Shown here in pieces: positions 1-7,153 of a stretch of DNA of 64,000 nucleotides. Below the pieces are notes generated by a model, which saw only the letters and a program-made list of their open reading frames with translations, had not been told where the DNA came from and did no database searches. The position numbers were made by a program, and so were the translations under genes. The stretch comes from JADKFD01 sp050250665 (lineage in GTDB: Bacteria; Pseudomonadota; Gammaproteobacteria; Xanthomonadales; SZUA-5): contig JBFWOF010000034.1 in assembly GCA_050250665.1 (NCBI GenBank), positions 6,608-70,607 on the forward strand. Direction: 5' to 3'. Within the stretch, counting starts at the first letter, position 1; each line of letters opens with the position of its first letter.

Positions 1-792
1 GGTATTGCCGCCGCCGTAGACCACGACGCGGCGCCCGAGCATGGGTTTGTCCTCGCCTTCCATCGAGCGCAGCACCGAGACCGCATCGACGATGCGCGCA
101 GCGGTGCCGGCCGGGATGTAGGCGCGCTTGCCGATGTGGGCGCCCACGGCCAGGAAGGCGGCGTCGAAGCGGCCGGCCTGCATGATGTCCTGAATCCGCT
201 CGACCTTCGCATTCAGGCGCAGCGTGACGCCGAGATCGAGGATGCGCTGCACTTCCGCATCCAGCACCTCGCGCGGCAAGCGGTATTTGGGAATGCCGAA
301 ACGCATCATGCCGCCGGCCAGCGGCCCGGCTTCGTGGATCTCCACGGTGTGCCCGGCGCGGGCCAGGTGGTAAGCCGCCGACAGGCCCGAAGGCCCGGCG
401 CCCACGATCAGCACGCGCTTGCCGCTGGCGTGTTCGGGCCTGGCAAAAGCCCAGCCGCGTTTGATGGCCTCGTCGCCGAGAAAACGCTCGGTGGCGTTGA
501 TGCCCACGGCCGAATCGACATACTGGCGATTGCAGGCGTTCTGGCAGGGGTGGTAGCAGACCCGGCCCATGATCGCCGGCAGCGGATTGTCTTCGGTGAG
601 CACGCGCCAGGCCTGCTCGTAGTCGCCGGATTCGGCGTGGAACAGCCAGCCCTGGATGTTCTCGCCGGCCGGACAGGCGTTGTTGCAGGGCGGCAGTTTG
701 TCCACATACACGGGCCGGAAGGTACGCCAGGAACCGGTGTGATTGGCCAGCGAGGAGCCTGGATCCAGGGTGATGGCAAAGGGCTTTTCCAT
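1..792 (-). CDS. GltD-like NAD(P)H/FAD oxidoreductase, partial (C-terminus beyond left edge)
   Basis: The first 264 residues are visible; the rest lies outside the window. Residues 30-90 carry a Cys-rich Fe-S domain of the glutamate-synthase-small-subunit/dihydropyrimidine-dehydrogenase type, with Cys at 36, 40, 79, 83 and 87 (CNNACPAG and CYHPCQNAC). A Rossmann FAD site, VLIVGAGPSGLSAAYHLA, follows near 127-144, and a second dinucleotide-binding fold begins at VVVYGGGNT just at the edge. The start ATG shares one base with the porB stop (TGATG), so the two are translationally coupled. In this operon it would pass electrons between the oxoacid oxidoreductase and NAD(P)H; no PorD-type ferredoxin gene is visible. 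Family assignment is firm; the electron-transfer role is inferred from context. Confidence 0.9.
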   Translation of the reverse strand, partial: MEKPFAITLDPGSSLANHTGSWRTFRPVYVDKLPPCNNACPAGENIQGWLFHAESGDYEQAWRVLTEDNPLPAIMGRVCYHPCQNACNRQYVDSAVGINATERFLGDEAIKRGWAFARPEHASGKRVLIVGAGPSGLSAAYHLARAGHTVEIHEAGPLAGGMMRFGIPKYRLPREVLDAEVQRILDLGVTLRLNAKVERIQDIMQAGRFDAAFLAVGAHIGKRAYIPAGTAARIVDAVSVLRSMEGEDKPMLGRRVVVYGGGNT

Positions 793-1799
793 CACACGCC
801 CTCCAGCAGTCGATACTTGCGGATATTGCGATCAGCCTGCGCCTGCAACTGCAGCAGCGGCCCCGGATCGGCACCCGGCTTGAACAAATGGGCGTAGCGC
901 TTCTGCGGCTGCAGATAGTCCTCCACCGGCATCTGCTTGCGGATCTTGCCCACGCTGGTGATCTCGCCGTTTTCGGCCTCGAAGACCGGAAACAAACCAG
1001 TTTCCCTGGCCAGCCTGGCCATACGGATGGTGTCGCAGGCGGCGCTGCCCCAGCCCAGCGGGCAGGGCACCAGAATGTGGATGTAACGGGCGCCGCGGAT
1101 GCCCATGGCGTGTTTGACCTTGGCTTCCAGATCACGCAGGTCGGCGACCGTGGCCGTGGCCACGTAGGGAATGTCGTGGGCCATGGCAATGCTCGGCAGG
1201 AACTTGCCCTGACCGAAGACATTGCCAGGTGCGGGACCCACGGCCGGGGTCGTCGCCGTGCGCGCAGCGGCGGGCGTGGCCGAGGAACGCTGCACGCCGG
1301 TGTTCATGTAGCCCTCGTTGTCGTAGCAGATGTAGAGCACATCATCGTTGCGCTCAAACATGCCGGAGAGGCAGCCAAAACCGATGTCGGTGGTGCCACC
1401 ATCGCCGCCCTGGGCCACCACGCGCACGTCGCCACGCTCGCCCTTGCCGCGCTTGACCTTGATCGCCGCGGCAATGCCGGTCGCCACTGCTGCGGCGTTG
1501 CCGAACAGCGAGTGGATCCACGGCATTTGCCAGGAACTCTCTGGATACGGCGTGGAGAACACTTCCAGGCAACCGGTGGCATTGGCCGCAATCAGCTGGC
1601 CATCGCAGGCTTCCATCGCGGCATCGATGGCATAACGTGCGCCCAGCGCCTCGCCGCAGCCCTGACAGGCGCGGTGCCCGGAATTGATCGAGTTGTAGCG
1701 TTTCTCTTTGGATTGCAGGCTGCGCTGATCCGGCTCCAGCAAACGATTGCCGACGGTGAAGGTGCCGGTCTGATAGAACTTGACGGGCTGAAAGCTCAT
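792..1799 (-). CDS. porB: Pyruvate/2-oxoacid:ferredoxin oxidoreductase, beta (TPP-binding) subunit
   Basis: A protein of 335 aa. The N-terminal CQGCGEAL motif (Cys45, Cys48) belongs to the Fe-S ligands of PorB-type subunits. The thiamine-diphosphate site is seen as GGDGGTTDIGFGC (GDG at 132-134) followed by YDNEGYMNTG at 159-168, the usual GDG-to-N spacing. The start at 1799 is preceded by GGAG seven bases away. The subunit binds TPP and, with PorA and PorG, catalyses CoA-dependent oxidative decarboxylation of a 2-oxoacid. It lies 626 bp downstream of porA rather than next to it, and overlaps the following GltD-like gene by one base. Pyruvate is the likely substrate from the PorA sequence, but another oxoacid is possible. 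Confidence 0.92.
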   Translation of the reverse strand: MSFQPVKFYQTGTFTVGNRLLEPDQRSLQSKEKRYNSINSGHRACQGCGEALGARYAIDAAMEACDGQLIAANATGCLEVFSTPYPESSWQMPWIHSLFGNAAAVATGIAAAIKVKRGKGERGDVRVVAQGGDGGTTDIGFGCLSGMFERNDDVLYICYDNEGYMNTGVQRSSATPAAARTATTPAVGPAPGNVFGQGKFLPSIAMAHDIPYVATATVADLRDLEAKVKHAMGIRGARYIHILVPCPLGWGSAACDTIRMARLARETGLFPVFEAENGEITSVGKIRKQMPVEDYLQPQKRYAHLFKPGADPGPLLQLQAQADRNIRKYRLLEGV

Positions 1800-1890
1800 G
1801 AGCGTGCTCCGGATTGTGCTTTCGCGGGCATGGGGTTTTGGCGCGGTCTGCGATGAAAGGCATTGGCCGAAAGGGGAACCGAAGCCGTGG

Positions 1891-1926
1891 CGTCACGTAG
1901 CTCGCTGCGCGAGCAACGTGACCTAC
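1891..1926. repeat. REP-like palindrome, family A (copy 1)
   Basis: An imperfect palindrome begins gtcacgtag, has the core cgctgcgcg, and ends acgtgacctac. Related copies lie at 19928-19958, 55028-55060 and 62116-62150. Confidence 0.75.
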
Positions 1927-2163
1927 GATCTCGGCAAGAAGCTGGCGTCATTGCGAGCCACCTTTGTCGGTTGGCCTAGGCTCAACTAACAGGAATGCGG
2001 GTGTGGGGTAGCGCGGCTCCGGCGCGCGGAAGATCGGGGTGTGCGCCGGCGATGATCGCGCCGGCGGCCGCGGCTTTTCCCGTCGGGCGCCGCGCGCTTG
2101 CTGTCGCTGCGCCCAGCCCGATCGGTCGGGCGCGCGGACCCGGCCTACCTCCCGTGGGCACAG

Positions 2164-2223
2164 GCTTGTCTGGACGCTGTTGCTTCGGGAGTGGAGAAGC
2201 GTCCAGACAAGTCTGGACCTACA
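2164..2223. repeat. Inverted repeat, family B (copy 1)
   Basis: Arms cttgtctggacgct and agcgtccagacaag are exact reverse complements (14 bp) around a loop of about 20 bases. The outer part of the right arm continues as tctggacctaca. A second copy with the same layout is at 11516-11586. Confidence 0.85.
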
Positions 2224-2425
2224 ACCGCTCGTGATTCGCGGGTTGATGGCGCCGGTGCCGTTTCGGGGCGCGACCATTGACTCGCAACGACGCCGCATCA
2301 ACCACCCGGCCAGTGCAACTGGAGCTCCCATCCGATCTGATTCCTTCGCGTTCTTTCTGCTTGTCCTTCGCGTCCTTGGCGTCCAACGCTCTTTCTCCGG
2401 CTTCGCCGAAGTCGTCGGTCTGGCC

Positions 2426-3679
2426 TCAATAATTCCGCGCCGCCACCACGCCGGCATCGCGCAGCAGGGCCTCGGCCACCGGGCCGCTGCGGCGTTGCGC
2501 TCTTTCGCGCTCCAGCTGCTTGTTGACGGCCTTCCAGTCGAGATCGAGAAAGGTGGTGCGTTCCAGCGTGTCCGCTTGCGCCTGCAGCAACATCGCTTGC
2601 AGCGAGCGCCGGGTGATGGCGCGGCCGCCAAGGCCGGCGATCACGGTGTAGCCAAGCAGACCCATGCCGGTGACGGCCATGCGCACATTGACCGCCAGGA
2701 TGCCGCCGACGCCGACGGCCAGACTCTTTTCCAGCACCACGAAGCGTTTGCAGTGCGCCAGGGCAGCGGCCACGGCGGCCATCGGGAACGGTCGGAAACA
2801 GGTGATGCCGAGCACGCCGATGGCGTGACCGCCCTCGCGCAGTTCATCCACCGTGTCCTTGATGGTGCCGAGCACCGAGCCCATGGCGATGATCACGGTC
2901 TCGGCGCCCTCCAGCCGGTAGCCGTGCAGCAAGCCACCGGATTCGCGTCCGAACACGGCCTTGAATTCGGCGGCATAGCCAGGCAAGAGGTCCAGTGCCT
3001 GCATCTGCTTGGCATGCGCCAGATAGCGCACTTCCATGAAGGCCTCGGGGCCGACCATGGCGCCCATCGACACCGGATCATTCGGGTCCAGCACCTGACG
3101 CGGCTCATAGGCCGGCAGATAGGCATCGACCTGCGCTTGCGTCGGCATGTCCACGCGCTCGTAGGCATGGGTGAGGATGAAGCCGTCCATGCATACCATG
3201 ATCGGCAGGCTCAGCTCTTCGGCCAGCCGGAATGCCTGGATGTGCAGATCCAGCGCCTCCTGATTGGTCTCGGCAAACAGCTGCAGCCAGCCGCAATCGC
3301 GCATGGCCAGCGAATCGGAGTGGTCATTCCAGATGTTGATGGGCGCGCCGATGGCGCGGTTGGCCACGGTCATGACGATGGGCAAGCCCAGCCCCGAGGC
3401 ATTGAACACTGCTTCGGCCATGAACAGCAGGCCCTGCGAGGCGGTCGCGGTGTAGCTGCGAGCCCCTGCCGCGGAGGCACCGATGGCCACCGACATCGCC
3501 GAGAATTCGGATTCGACATTGATGAACTCGCATTGCTGCAGCGAGCCCTCCTTGACCATCTCACCCAGCGCTTCGACGATGTGGGTCTGCGGCGAAATCG
3601 GATAGGCGCAGATGACTTCGGGCCGGCACAGGGCGACGGCCTCGGCAACCGCGCGCGAACCTTCGATCTGCTTAAGCAT
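2426..3679 (-). CDS. porA: Pyruvate/2-oxoacid:ferredoxin oxidoreductase, alpha subunit
   Basis: A protein of 417 aa from the ATG at 3679, which begins MLKQIEGSRAVAEAV. An upstream in-frame extension is possible but would run through porG. PorA hallmarks include YPISPQTHIVEALGEM, the segment ARSYTATASQGLLFMAEAVF, and NIWNDHSDSLAMRDCGW with the following NQEALDLHIQAFRLAEE, which resembles pyruvate-specific PorA proteins. The C-terminal half (about 230-380) is the transketolase-C-like domain. The gene overlaps porG by 8 bp, showing translational coupling. Together with PorB and PorG it forms the CoA-dependent oxidoreductase core. Confidence 0.92.
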   Translation of the reverse strand: MLKQIEGSRAVAEAVALCRPEVICAYPISPQTHIVEALGEMVKEGSLQQCEFINVESEFSAMSVAIGASAAGARSYTATASQGLLFMAEAVFNASGLGLPIVMTVANRAIGAPINIWNDHSDSLAMRDCGWLQLFAETNQEALDLHIQAFRLAEELSLPIMVCMDGFILTHAYERVDMPTQAQVDAYLPAYEPRQVLDPNDPVSMGAMVGPEAFMEVRYLAHAKQMQALDLLPGYAAEFKAVFGRESGGLLHGYRLEGAETVIIAMGSVLGTIKDTVDELREGGHAIGVLGITCFRPFPMAAVAAALAHCKRFVVLEKSLAVGVGGILAVNVRMAVTGMGLLGYTVIAGLGGRAITRRSLQAMLLQAQADTLERTTFLDLDWKAVNKQLERERAQRRSGPVAEALLRDAGVVAARNY

Positions 3680-4253
3680 GGCTGACACCCTCCAGGGCCT
3701 CGCGGACCCGCTCATAGGCCTCGGTGGCGGCGGCGACATTGCCCTCGGCGACCTTGCCGGCGAACTTCTCGCGGATGGCCTTGCAGACCGACTCCAGCCT
3801 GAGCACGCCCGAGATCGCGGCAAAGCCGCCCAGCAGCGGCATGTTCGGCAGCGGCCGGCCCACATGTTTCAGCGCCAGATCGGTGGCCGACACGGTGCAC
3901 AGGCGCTCGGCCCGATGCGCGGCCAGAAAATCTGCAAGGCCGAGCTCGGCAAAGCTCTTGTTGGTGTTGATCAGCACATAGCCATCGGCCTTGAGCCCGG
4001 CGAAGCAATCGATCTGATGCAGCAGGGTAGGGTCCTGAATGATCAGCGCATCGGGCTCCATGATCGGCTCGCGCAAGCGGATTTCCTTGTCGTCGATGCG
4101 ACAGAAAGCCACCACCGGAGCACCGGTGCGCTCGGAACCGAAACTGGGGAAAGCCTGGGCGTGCCTGCCCTCGTCGAAAGCCGCGATCGAGAGCATTTCC
4201 GTGGCTGTGACCACGCCCTGTCCGCCGCGACCGTGGATGCGTACCTGGAACAC
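3672..4253 (-). CDS. porG: Pyruvate/2-oxoacid:ferredoxin oxidoreductase, gamma subunit
   Basis: A protein of 193 aa from a GTG start at 4253, giving the classic N-terminus (M)FQVRIHGRGGQGVVTATEML. The ribosome site GGGGAGAGG lies just upstream, so this start is preferred over the ATG at 4295. Family features include FPSFGSERTGAPV and the LGGFAAISGVL region. It is the first gene of the por operon, divergent from the operon starting at 4471; the 217-bp gap between them should hold promoters for both, but I cannot place a convincing -35/-10 pair. Confidence 0.9.
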   Translation of the reverse strand: MFQVRIHGRGGQGVVTATEMLSIAAFDEGRHAQAFPSFGSERTGAPVVAFCRIDDKEIRLREPIMEPDALIIQDPTLLHQIDCFAGLKADGYVLINTNKSFAELGLADFLAAHRAERLCTVSATDLALKHVGRPLPNMPLLGGFAAISGVLRLESVCKAIREKFAGKVAEGNVAAATEAYERVREALEGVSHA

Positions 4254-4470
4254 CGTCCTCTCCCCGACCAGCCTGGTTCGAATGCGCGGTCCCAAATTCG
4301 GAACCCCACGCTTACGCCCAGTCTAGGCCGCTGAAAATCGGCGACCTTGATCAGGATTCAGCTTTGGTCCGGCCCACGATTGCAGCTGCTGCTGGTTGAT
4401 TCTGGTCAAGGTGGCATTCGGCAATTGCGCCTTAGATGGTGGCGGATTCCCTCGATGCGAGGTGATCGCC

Positions 4471-5463
4471 ATGACAAGACAGCATGCCGCCGCCGATGCC
4501 CTGGTCTGGGAGGTTGAGGTCCCGCTGCTGAACAACCGGATGATCACCGGGGCTCTGCTGAGGGTGTTCGCGCTGTCCACCGCCATCGCTGCCAGCATTC
4601 TCAGTCTGGTGTTCCTGACACGCGGCGAGTATCAGTCCATCGCCATGATCTGGCTGGCCTTCGGCGCCGTCGGTCTGGGGCTGATGCTGTTGTCGCTGCT
4701 GATCATGCTGCTGGTGTTCGGCAATCGCATGCATTGCCGCATCCGCGTCGACGACAAGGGCGTGGTCTTCGAGACCCTCGATCGCCGCGCCAGAACCGGC
4801 AACCGGCTGTTGCTGCTGCTGGGCCTGCTCAGCGGTCGGCCGCAGGCAGCGGGCATGGGCATGATCGCCGCTGCCGATGAGCTGCGCAGCCTGAGCTGGA
4901 GCGGGGCCTTCCGGGCCGAGTATCAGCCCGATCGACTGGCGGTGGTGTTGCGTAACCGCTGGCGCCGGTTGCTGATCGTCTATGCCACGGCGGACAACTA
5001 CCCGGCGGTGGCGGCACGTATCCGCGCCGAACTGGCCGCACACGGCACCGAAGCGCGAATGCCGACCCGATCCCCATTGCCCGGTTATCTGCTGCAGAGC
5101 GCGTGGGTGGTGCTGGCCTGCGTGCCGCTGTTCGTGCTGGTCGAGGAATTCGATGTTTCTCTGATGCTGCCGCTGCTGCAGCTGTGTTTCGGGCTGGCCA
5201 CGGTGTGGCTGATCGGTCTGTTTGGCTATGTGCTGATGGCGCTCGACCTGGTGATCGTTGGCGTGTTGCTGGCCGGCGCCCTGAGTGTGCGCGAGTCCTG
5301 GCTGCATCGCGGTGAGTTCTACGCCAGCTGGACCGTGTATTCCGATGCCGACTGGGCGCTGCTCGCCTTGTCTGTGGCAGCCATGGTCGTGCTGGCGGTG
5401 ATCGGCTGGCGCGGTGCGCGTGGGCGCGCGCCCGGCGTGTTGATTGCCGAATCACAGGAGTGA
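4471..5463 (+). CDS. Uncharacterised membrane protein, first gene of a six-gene operon
   Basis: A protein of 330 aa. The ATG at 4471 follows GAGGTG seven bases upstream and is preferred to 4396. Two membrane helices lie near residues 28-50 and 58-86, then a soluble stretch (about 87-205) with basic and Trp-rich segments such as LRNRWRRLLIVYA, then three or four further helices near 208-330. The soluble stretch should be cytoplasmic if the N-terminus is inside. I do not recognise a named family. It stands seven bases before the zinc-ribbon gene, so it is co-transcribed with the genes up to 11458. Function unknown. Confidence 0.8.
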   Translation: MTRQHAAADALVWEVEVPLLNNRMITGALLRVFALSTAIAASILSLVFLTRGEYQSIAMIWLAFGAVGLGLMLLSLLIMLLVFGNRMHCRIRVDDKGVVFETLDRRARTGNRLLLLLGLLSGRPQAAGMGMIAAADELRSLSWSGAFRAEYQPDRLAVVLRNRWRRLLIVYATADNYPAVAARIRAELAAHGTEARMPTRSPLPGYLLQSAWVVLACVPLFVLVEEFDVSLMLPLLQLCFGLATVWLIGLFGYVLMALDLVIVGVLLAGALSVRESWLHRGEFYASWTVYSDADWALLALSVAAMVVLAVIGWRGARGRAPGVLIAESQE

Positions 5464-5470
5464 GGTGGCG

Positions 5471-6118
5471 ATGACGCAGAACCGCTTTTGTGAATCCTGC
5501 GGTGCTCCCTGGGTGCCCGGAGCCAGATTCTGCGAGCGCTGCGGCGTGCCCATGGCAGAGCTCGCTCCGCCCAGGGTCACGATTGCACCTCTGCCGCCGG
5601 AACCGGAGCCATTGCCCGCGGCCAGCCCGGCGCCTGCACGAACTGCGGCTTCCGGTGCGCTTGCCGGAAAGCTGGGTGTGCTGGCGCTGGTCATTGCGGT
5701 GGTTGCGGCGGGCCTGGTGCTGTGGCCACGGGCCTCCGAGGTACCACCAATGACAGTGCCGGCCAATGCCACGGTGCAGCCCGAAAGCGGCGCTGCCCGA
5801 CCTGCGGGGCAAGCCTCACGCGCCCCAGTGACGCGCCAGACCATCGAGGCGCTCAAGTCCGCCGTCCAGGCAGCCCATCGTGCCGAAGTCGCTTCGATCA
5901 TGGCCGGCGGCGAGTCCTCGCTGGAGCAGCGCAGCGCATTCAACGATGCCCTGGGTCAGCTCGGGCAGGGGCTGTATCGTCACCACGTCGAGGATGGCAA
6001 CGGTGATCTGCAGGCGGCGCAGAGAGAAATGCGCGACTTTCTGGAAAGCCTGGACGACAGCGGCCTGGGCTTGTCGGAGCCGGTGATCGATCTGGGAGTG
6101 GCCAGTGTCGCGCCCTGA
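5471..6118 (+). CDS. Zinc-ribbon, single-pass membrane protein
   Basis: A protein of 215 aa from the ATG at 5471, with GTGAGGTGG upstream. The N-terminus is a compact zinc ribbon, FCESCGAPWVPGARFCERCG, with two CxxC pairs that can bind one zinc ion. A Pro/Ala-rich linker and one transmembrane helix (about 66-87, LGVLALVIAVVAAGLVLW) follow, then a mostly helical exterior domain of about 110 residues. A cytoplasmic ribbon with an outside helical domain suggests a scaffold or sensor; this is inference. The same ribbon type recurs at the C-terminus of the last gene of the operon (10277-11458). It overlaps the next gene by 14 bp. Confidence 0.82.
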   Translation: MTQNRFCESCGAPWVPGARFCERCGVPMAELAPPRVTIAPLPPEPEPLPAASPAPARTAASGALAGKLGVLALVIAVVAAGLVLWPRASEVPPMTVPANATVQPESGAARPAGQASRAPVTRQTIEALKSAVQAAHRAEVASIMAGGESSLEQRSAFNDALGQLGQGLYRHHVEDGNGDLQAAQREMRDFLESLDDSGLGLSEPVIDLGVASVAP

Positions 6119-6692
6119 ATCCTCGACTGCGCCAGCCGCTGCGACCGGCGACCGGCGTGGCTCGGTCTGGCTGTCGGCACTGTTTGATCCGGCGGGCTTG
6201 ATTGCTCGCCATCTGGACGGTTTCGGTGTGCTCCCGGCCCTGGCGGTCTCCGGTCTGGCTTTCGGCACGATCTCGCTGCAGGCGGCTCTGGATCTGGCGC
6301 GCACCAGCGCCTGGGACAGTTCGGCGCTGGCGCTGCTGGTGTTGCGGGGAACGCTGCTGGGGACGGCAGGCGTGGCGCTGGTGGCGGTGGTGGCATGGGT
6401 GCTGTCACGCCCCTTTGCCGCCAGTCAGGGTCTGGGCTGGACCGTGCGTGCCTTTGGCGGTGCCTATGGCAATGCCCTGGTCTACGGCTTGTTCGGCCTG
6501 GCGCTGAACTTGTTTCTGGGCTGGAACACGGCGGTCTCCTGCGGCGTCACCGGACTGTTGTGGGCGCTGGGGCCGCTGTTCGTCGCCGTGCGCGAATTGG
6601 CCGGCGGCCGCGGTGCTGTCGCGGCGCTGCTGTCGGGCATCAGTGGTGCCTTGCTGCTGATTGGCTGGGTGCAGTTCGGAGTAGGCCCATGA
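6105..6692 (+). CDS. Multi-pass membrane protein, possibly Yip1-like
   Basis: A protein of 195 aa from a GTG at 6105 that lies inside the end of the preceding gene; GGGAGTG is just upstream. About five hydrophobic helices fill residues 35-190. The N-terminal segment LFDPAGLIARHLDGFGVLPAL, followed by alternating helices, resembles Yip1-type membrane proteins, but the match is weak and made by eye. The stop overlaps the next start (ATGA). Function unknown. Confidence 0.75.
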   Translation: MSRPESSTAPAAATGDRRGSVWLSALFDPAGLIARHLDGFGVLPALAVSGLAFGTISLQAALDLARTSAWDSSALALLVLRGTLLGTAGVALVAVVAWVLSRPFAASQGLGWTVRAFGGAYGNALVYGLFGLALNLFLGWNTAVSCGVTGLLWALGPLFVAVRELAGGRGAVAALLSGISGALLLIGWVQFGVGP

Positions 6693-7153
6693 GCGCCGGT
6701 TCGCGCCTGACCCGGGTGGCCAGTCTGGCAACGCTGGGTGCGCTGACCGGCCTTCATCTGGGCGCAACCGAGGCCATGTTTGCCGGCGCTGGTGCGGCGC
6801 TGATTCTGGGCGAGTTTGCGATTGTTCTGCTGCGCGCGCTGCTGCATGCGGGCAATGGCTCGGTGCGCGCCGAACACGGAACCCAAGTGGTCCGTGCTGC
6901 GGTCGATGAGGGTCTGCTGATGTTGCTGCCCTTCGCCGCTCTGGCCTTGTTGGCGGAGCTCGGCTTCGGTTGGGAGTCGGTACAGGCTTTCGCTGCTGCC
7001 GGCTTGCTGACAGCCGCTTCGCTGGCTGGCAGCACGCTGACGGCCAAGGGCGGCTCAGCCGTTTACAACGCCCTGGCGCCGATGGCGGTGATGTTGCCGA
7101 CCGTGGCAGCCTGGGCAATGCTGGCGGCGCTGGCAGCGGGAGCAGCGCCGTGA
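6689..7153 (+). CDS. Small multi-pass membrane protein of unknown function
   Basis: A protein of 154 aa starting at the ATGA overlap with the previous gene. It contains about four Ala/Leu-rich helices and short polar loops, such as HAGNGSVRAEHGTQVVRAAV. No family is recognised. Its stop overlaps the GTG start of the next gene (GTGA), so translation is coupled on both sides. A longer in-frame upstream extension to 6395 would overlap the previous gene widely and is rejected. Confidence 0.75.
   Translation: MSAGSRLTRVASLATLGALTGLHLGATEAMFAGAGAALILGEFAIVLLRALLHAGNGSVRAEHGTQVVRAAVDEGLLMLLPFAALALLAELGFGWESVQAFAAAGLLTAASLAGSTLTAKGGSAVYNALAPMAVMLPTVAAWAMLAALAAGAAP

Larger units (their letters stand above)
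1800..2425. other. 626-bp non-coding spacer inside the por operon, with repeats
   Basis: No convincing gene is present. The spacer holds a palindrome of the gtcacgt..acgtgac family (1891-1926), a GC-rich stretch of short palindromes (about 1990-2150), an inverted repeat of the tgtctggacgct family (2164-2223), and a stretch near 2345-2395 in which the word cttcgcgt and close variants recur. The open frames crossing it lack gene-like features. It separates porA from porB, which normally adjoin, so it may be an expansion by repeat insertion. Confidence 0.7.

Noticed and set aside
2039..3685. Long plus-strand frame (548 codons) opposite porA
   Set aside because: It is a GC-rich antisense shadow of porA, with His/Gln/Gly-rich composition and no recognisable domain.
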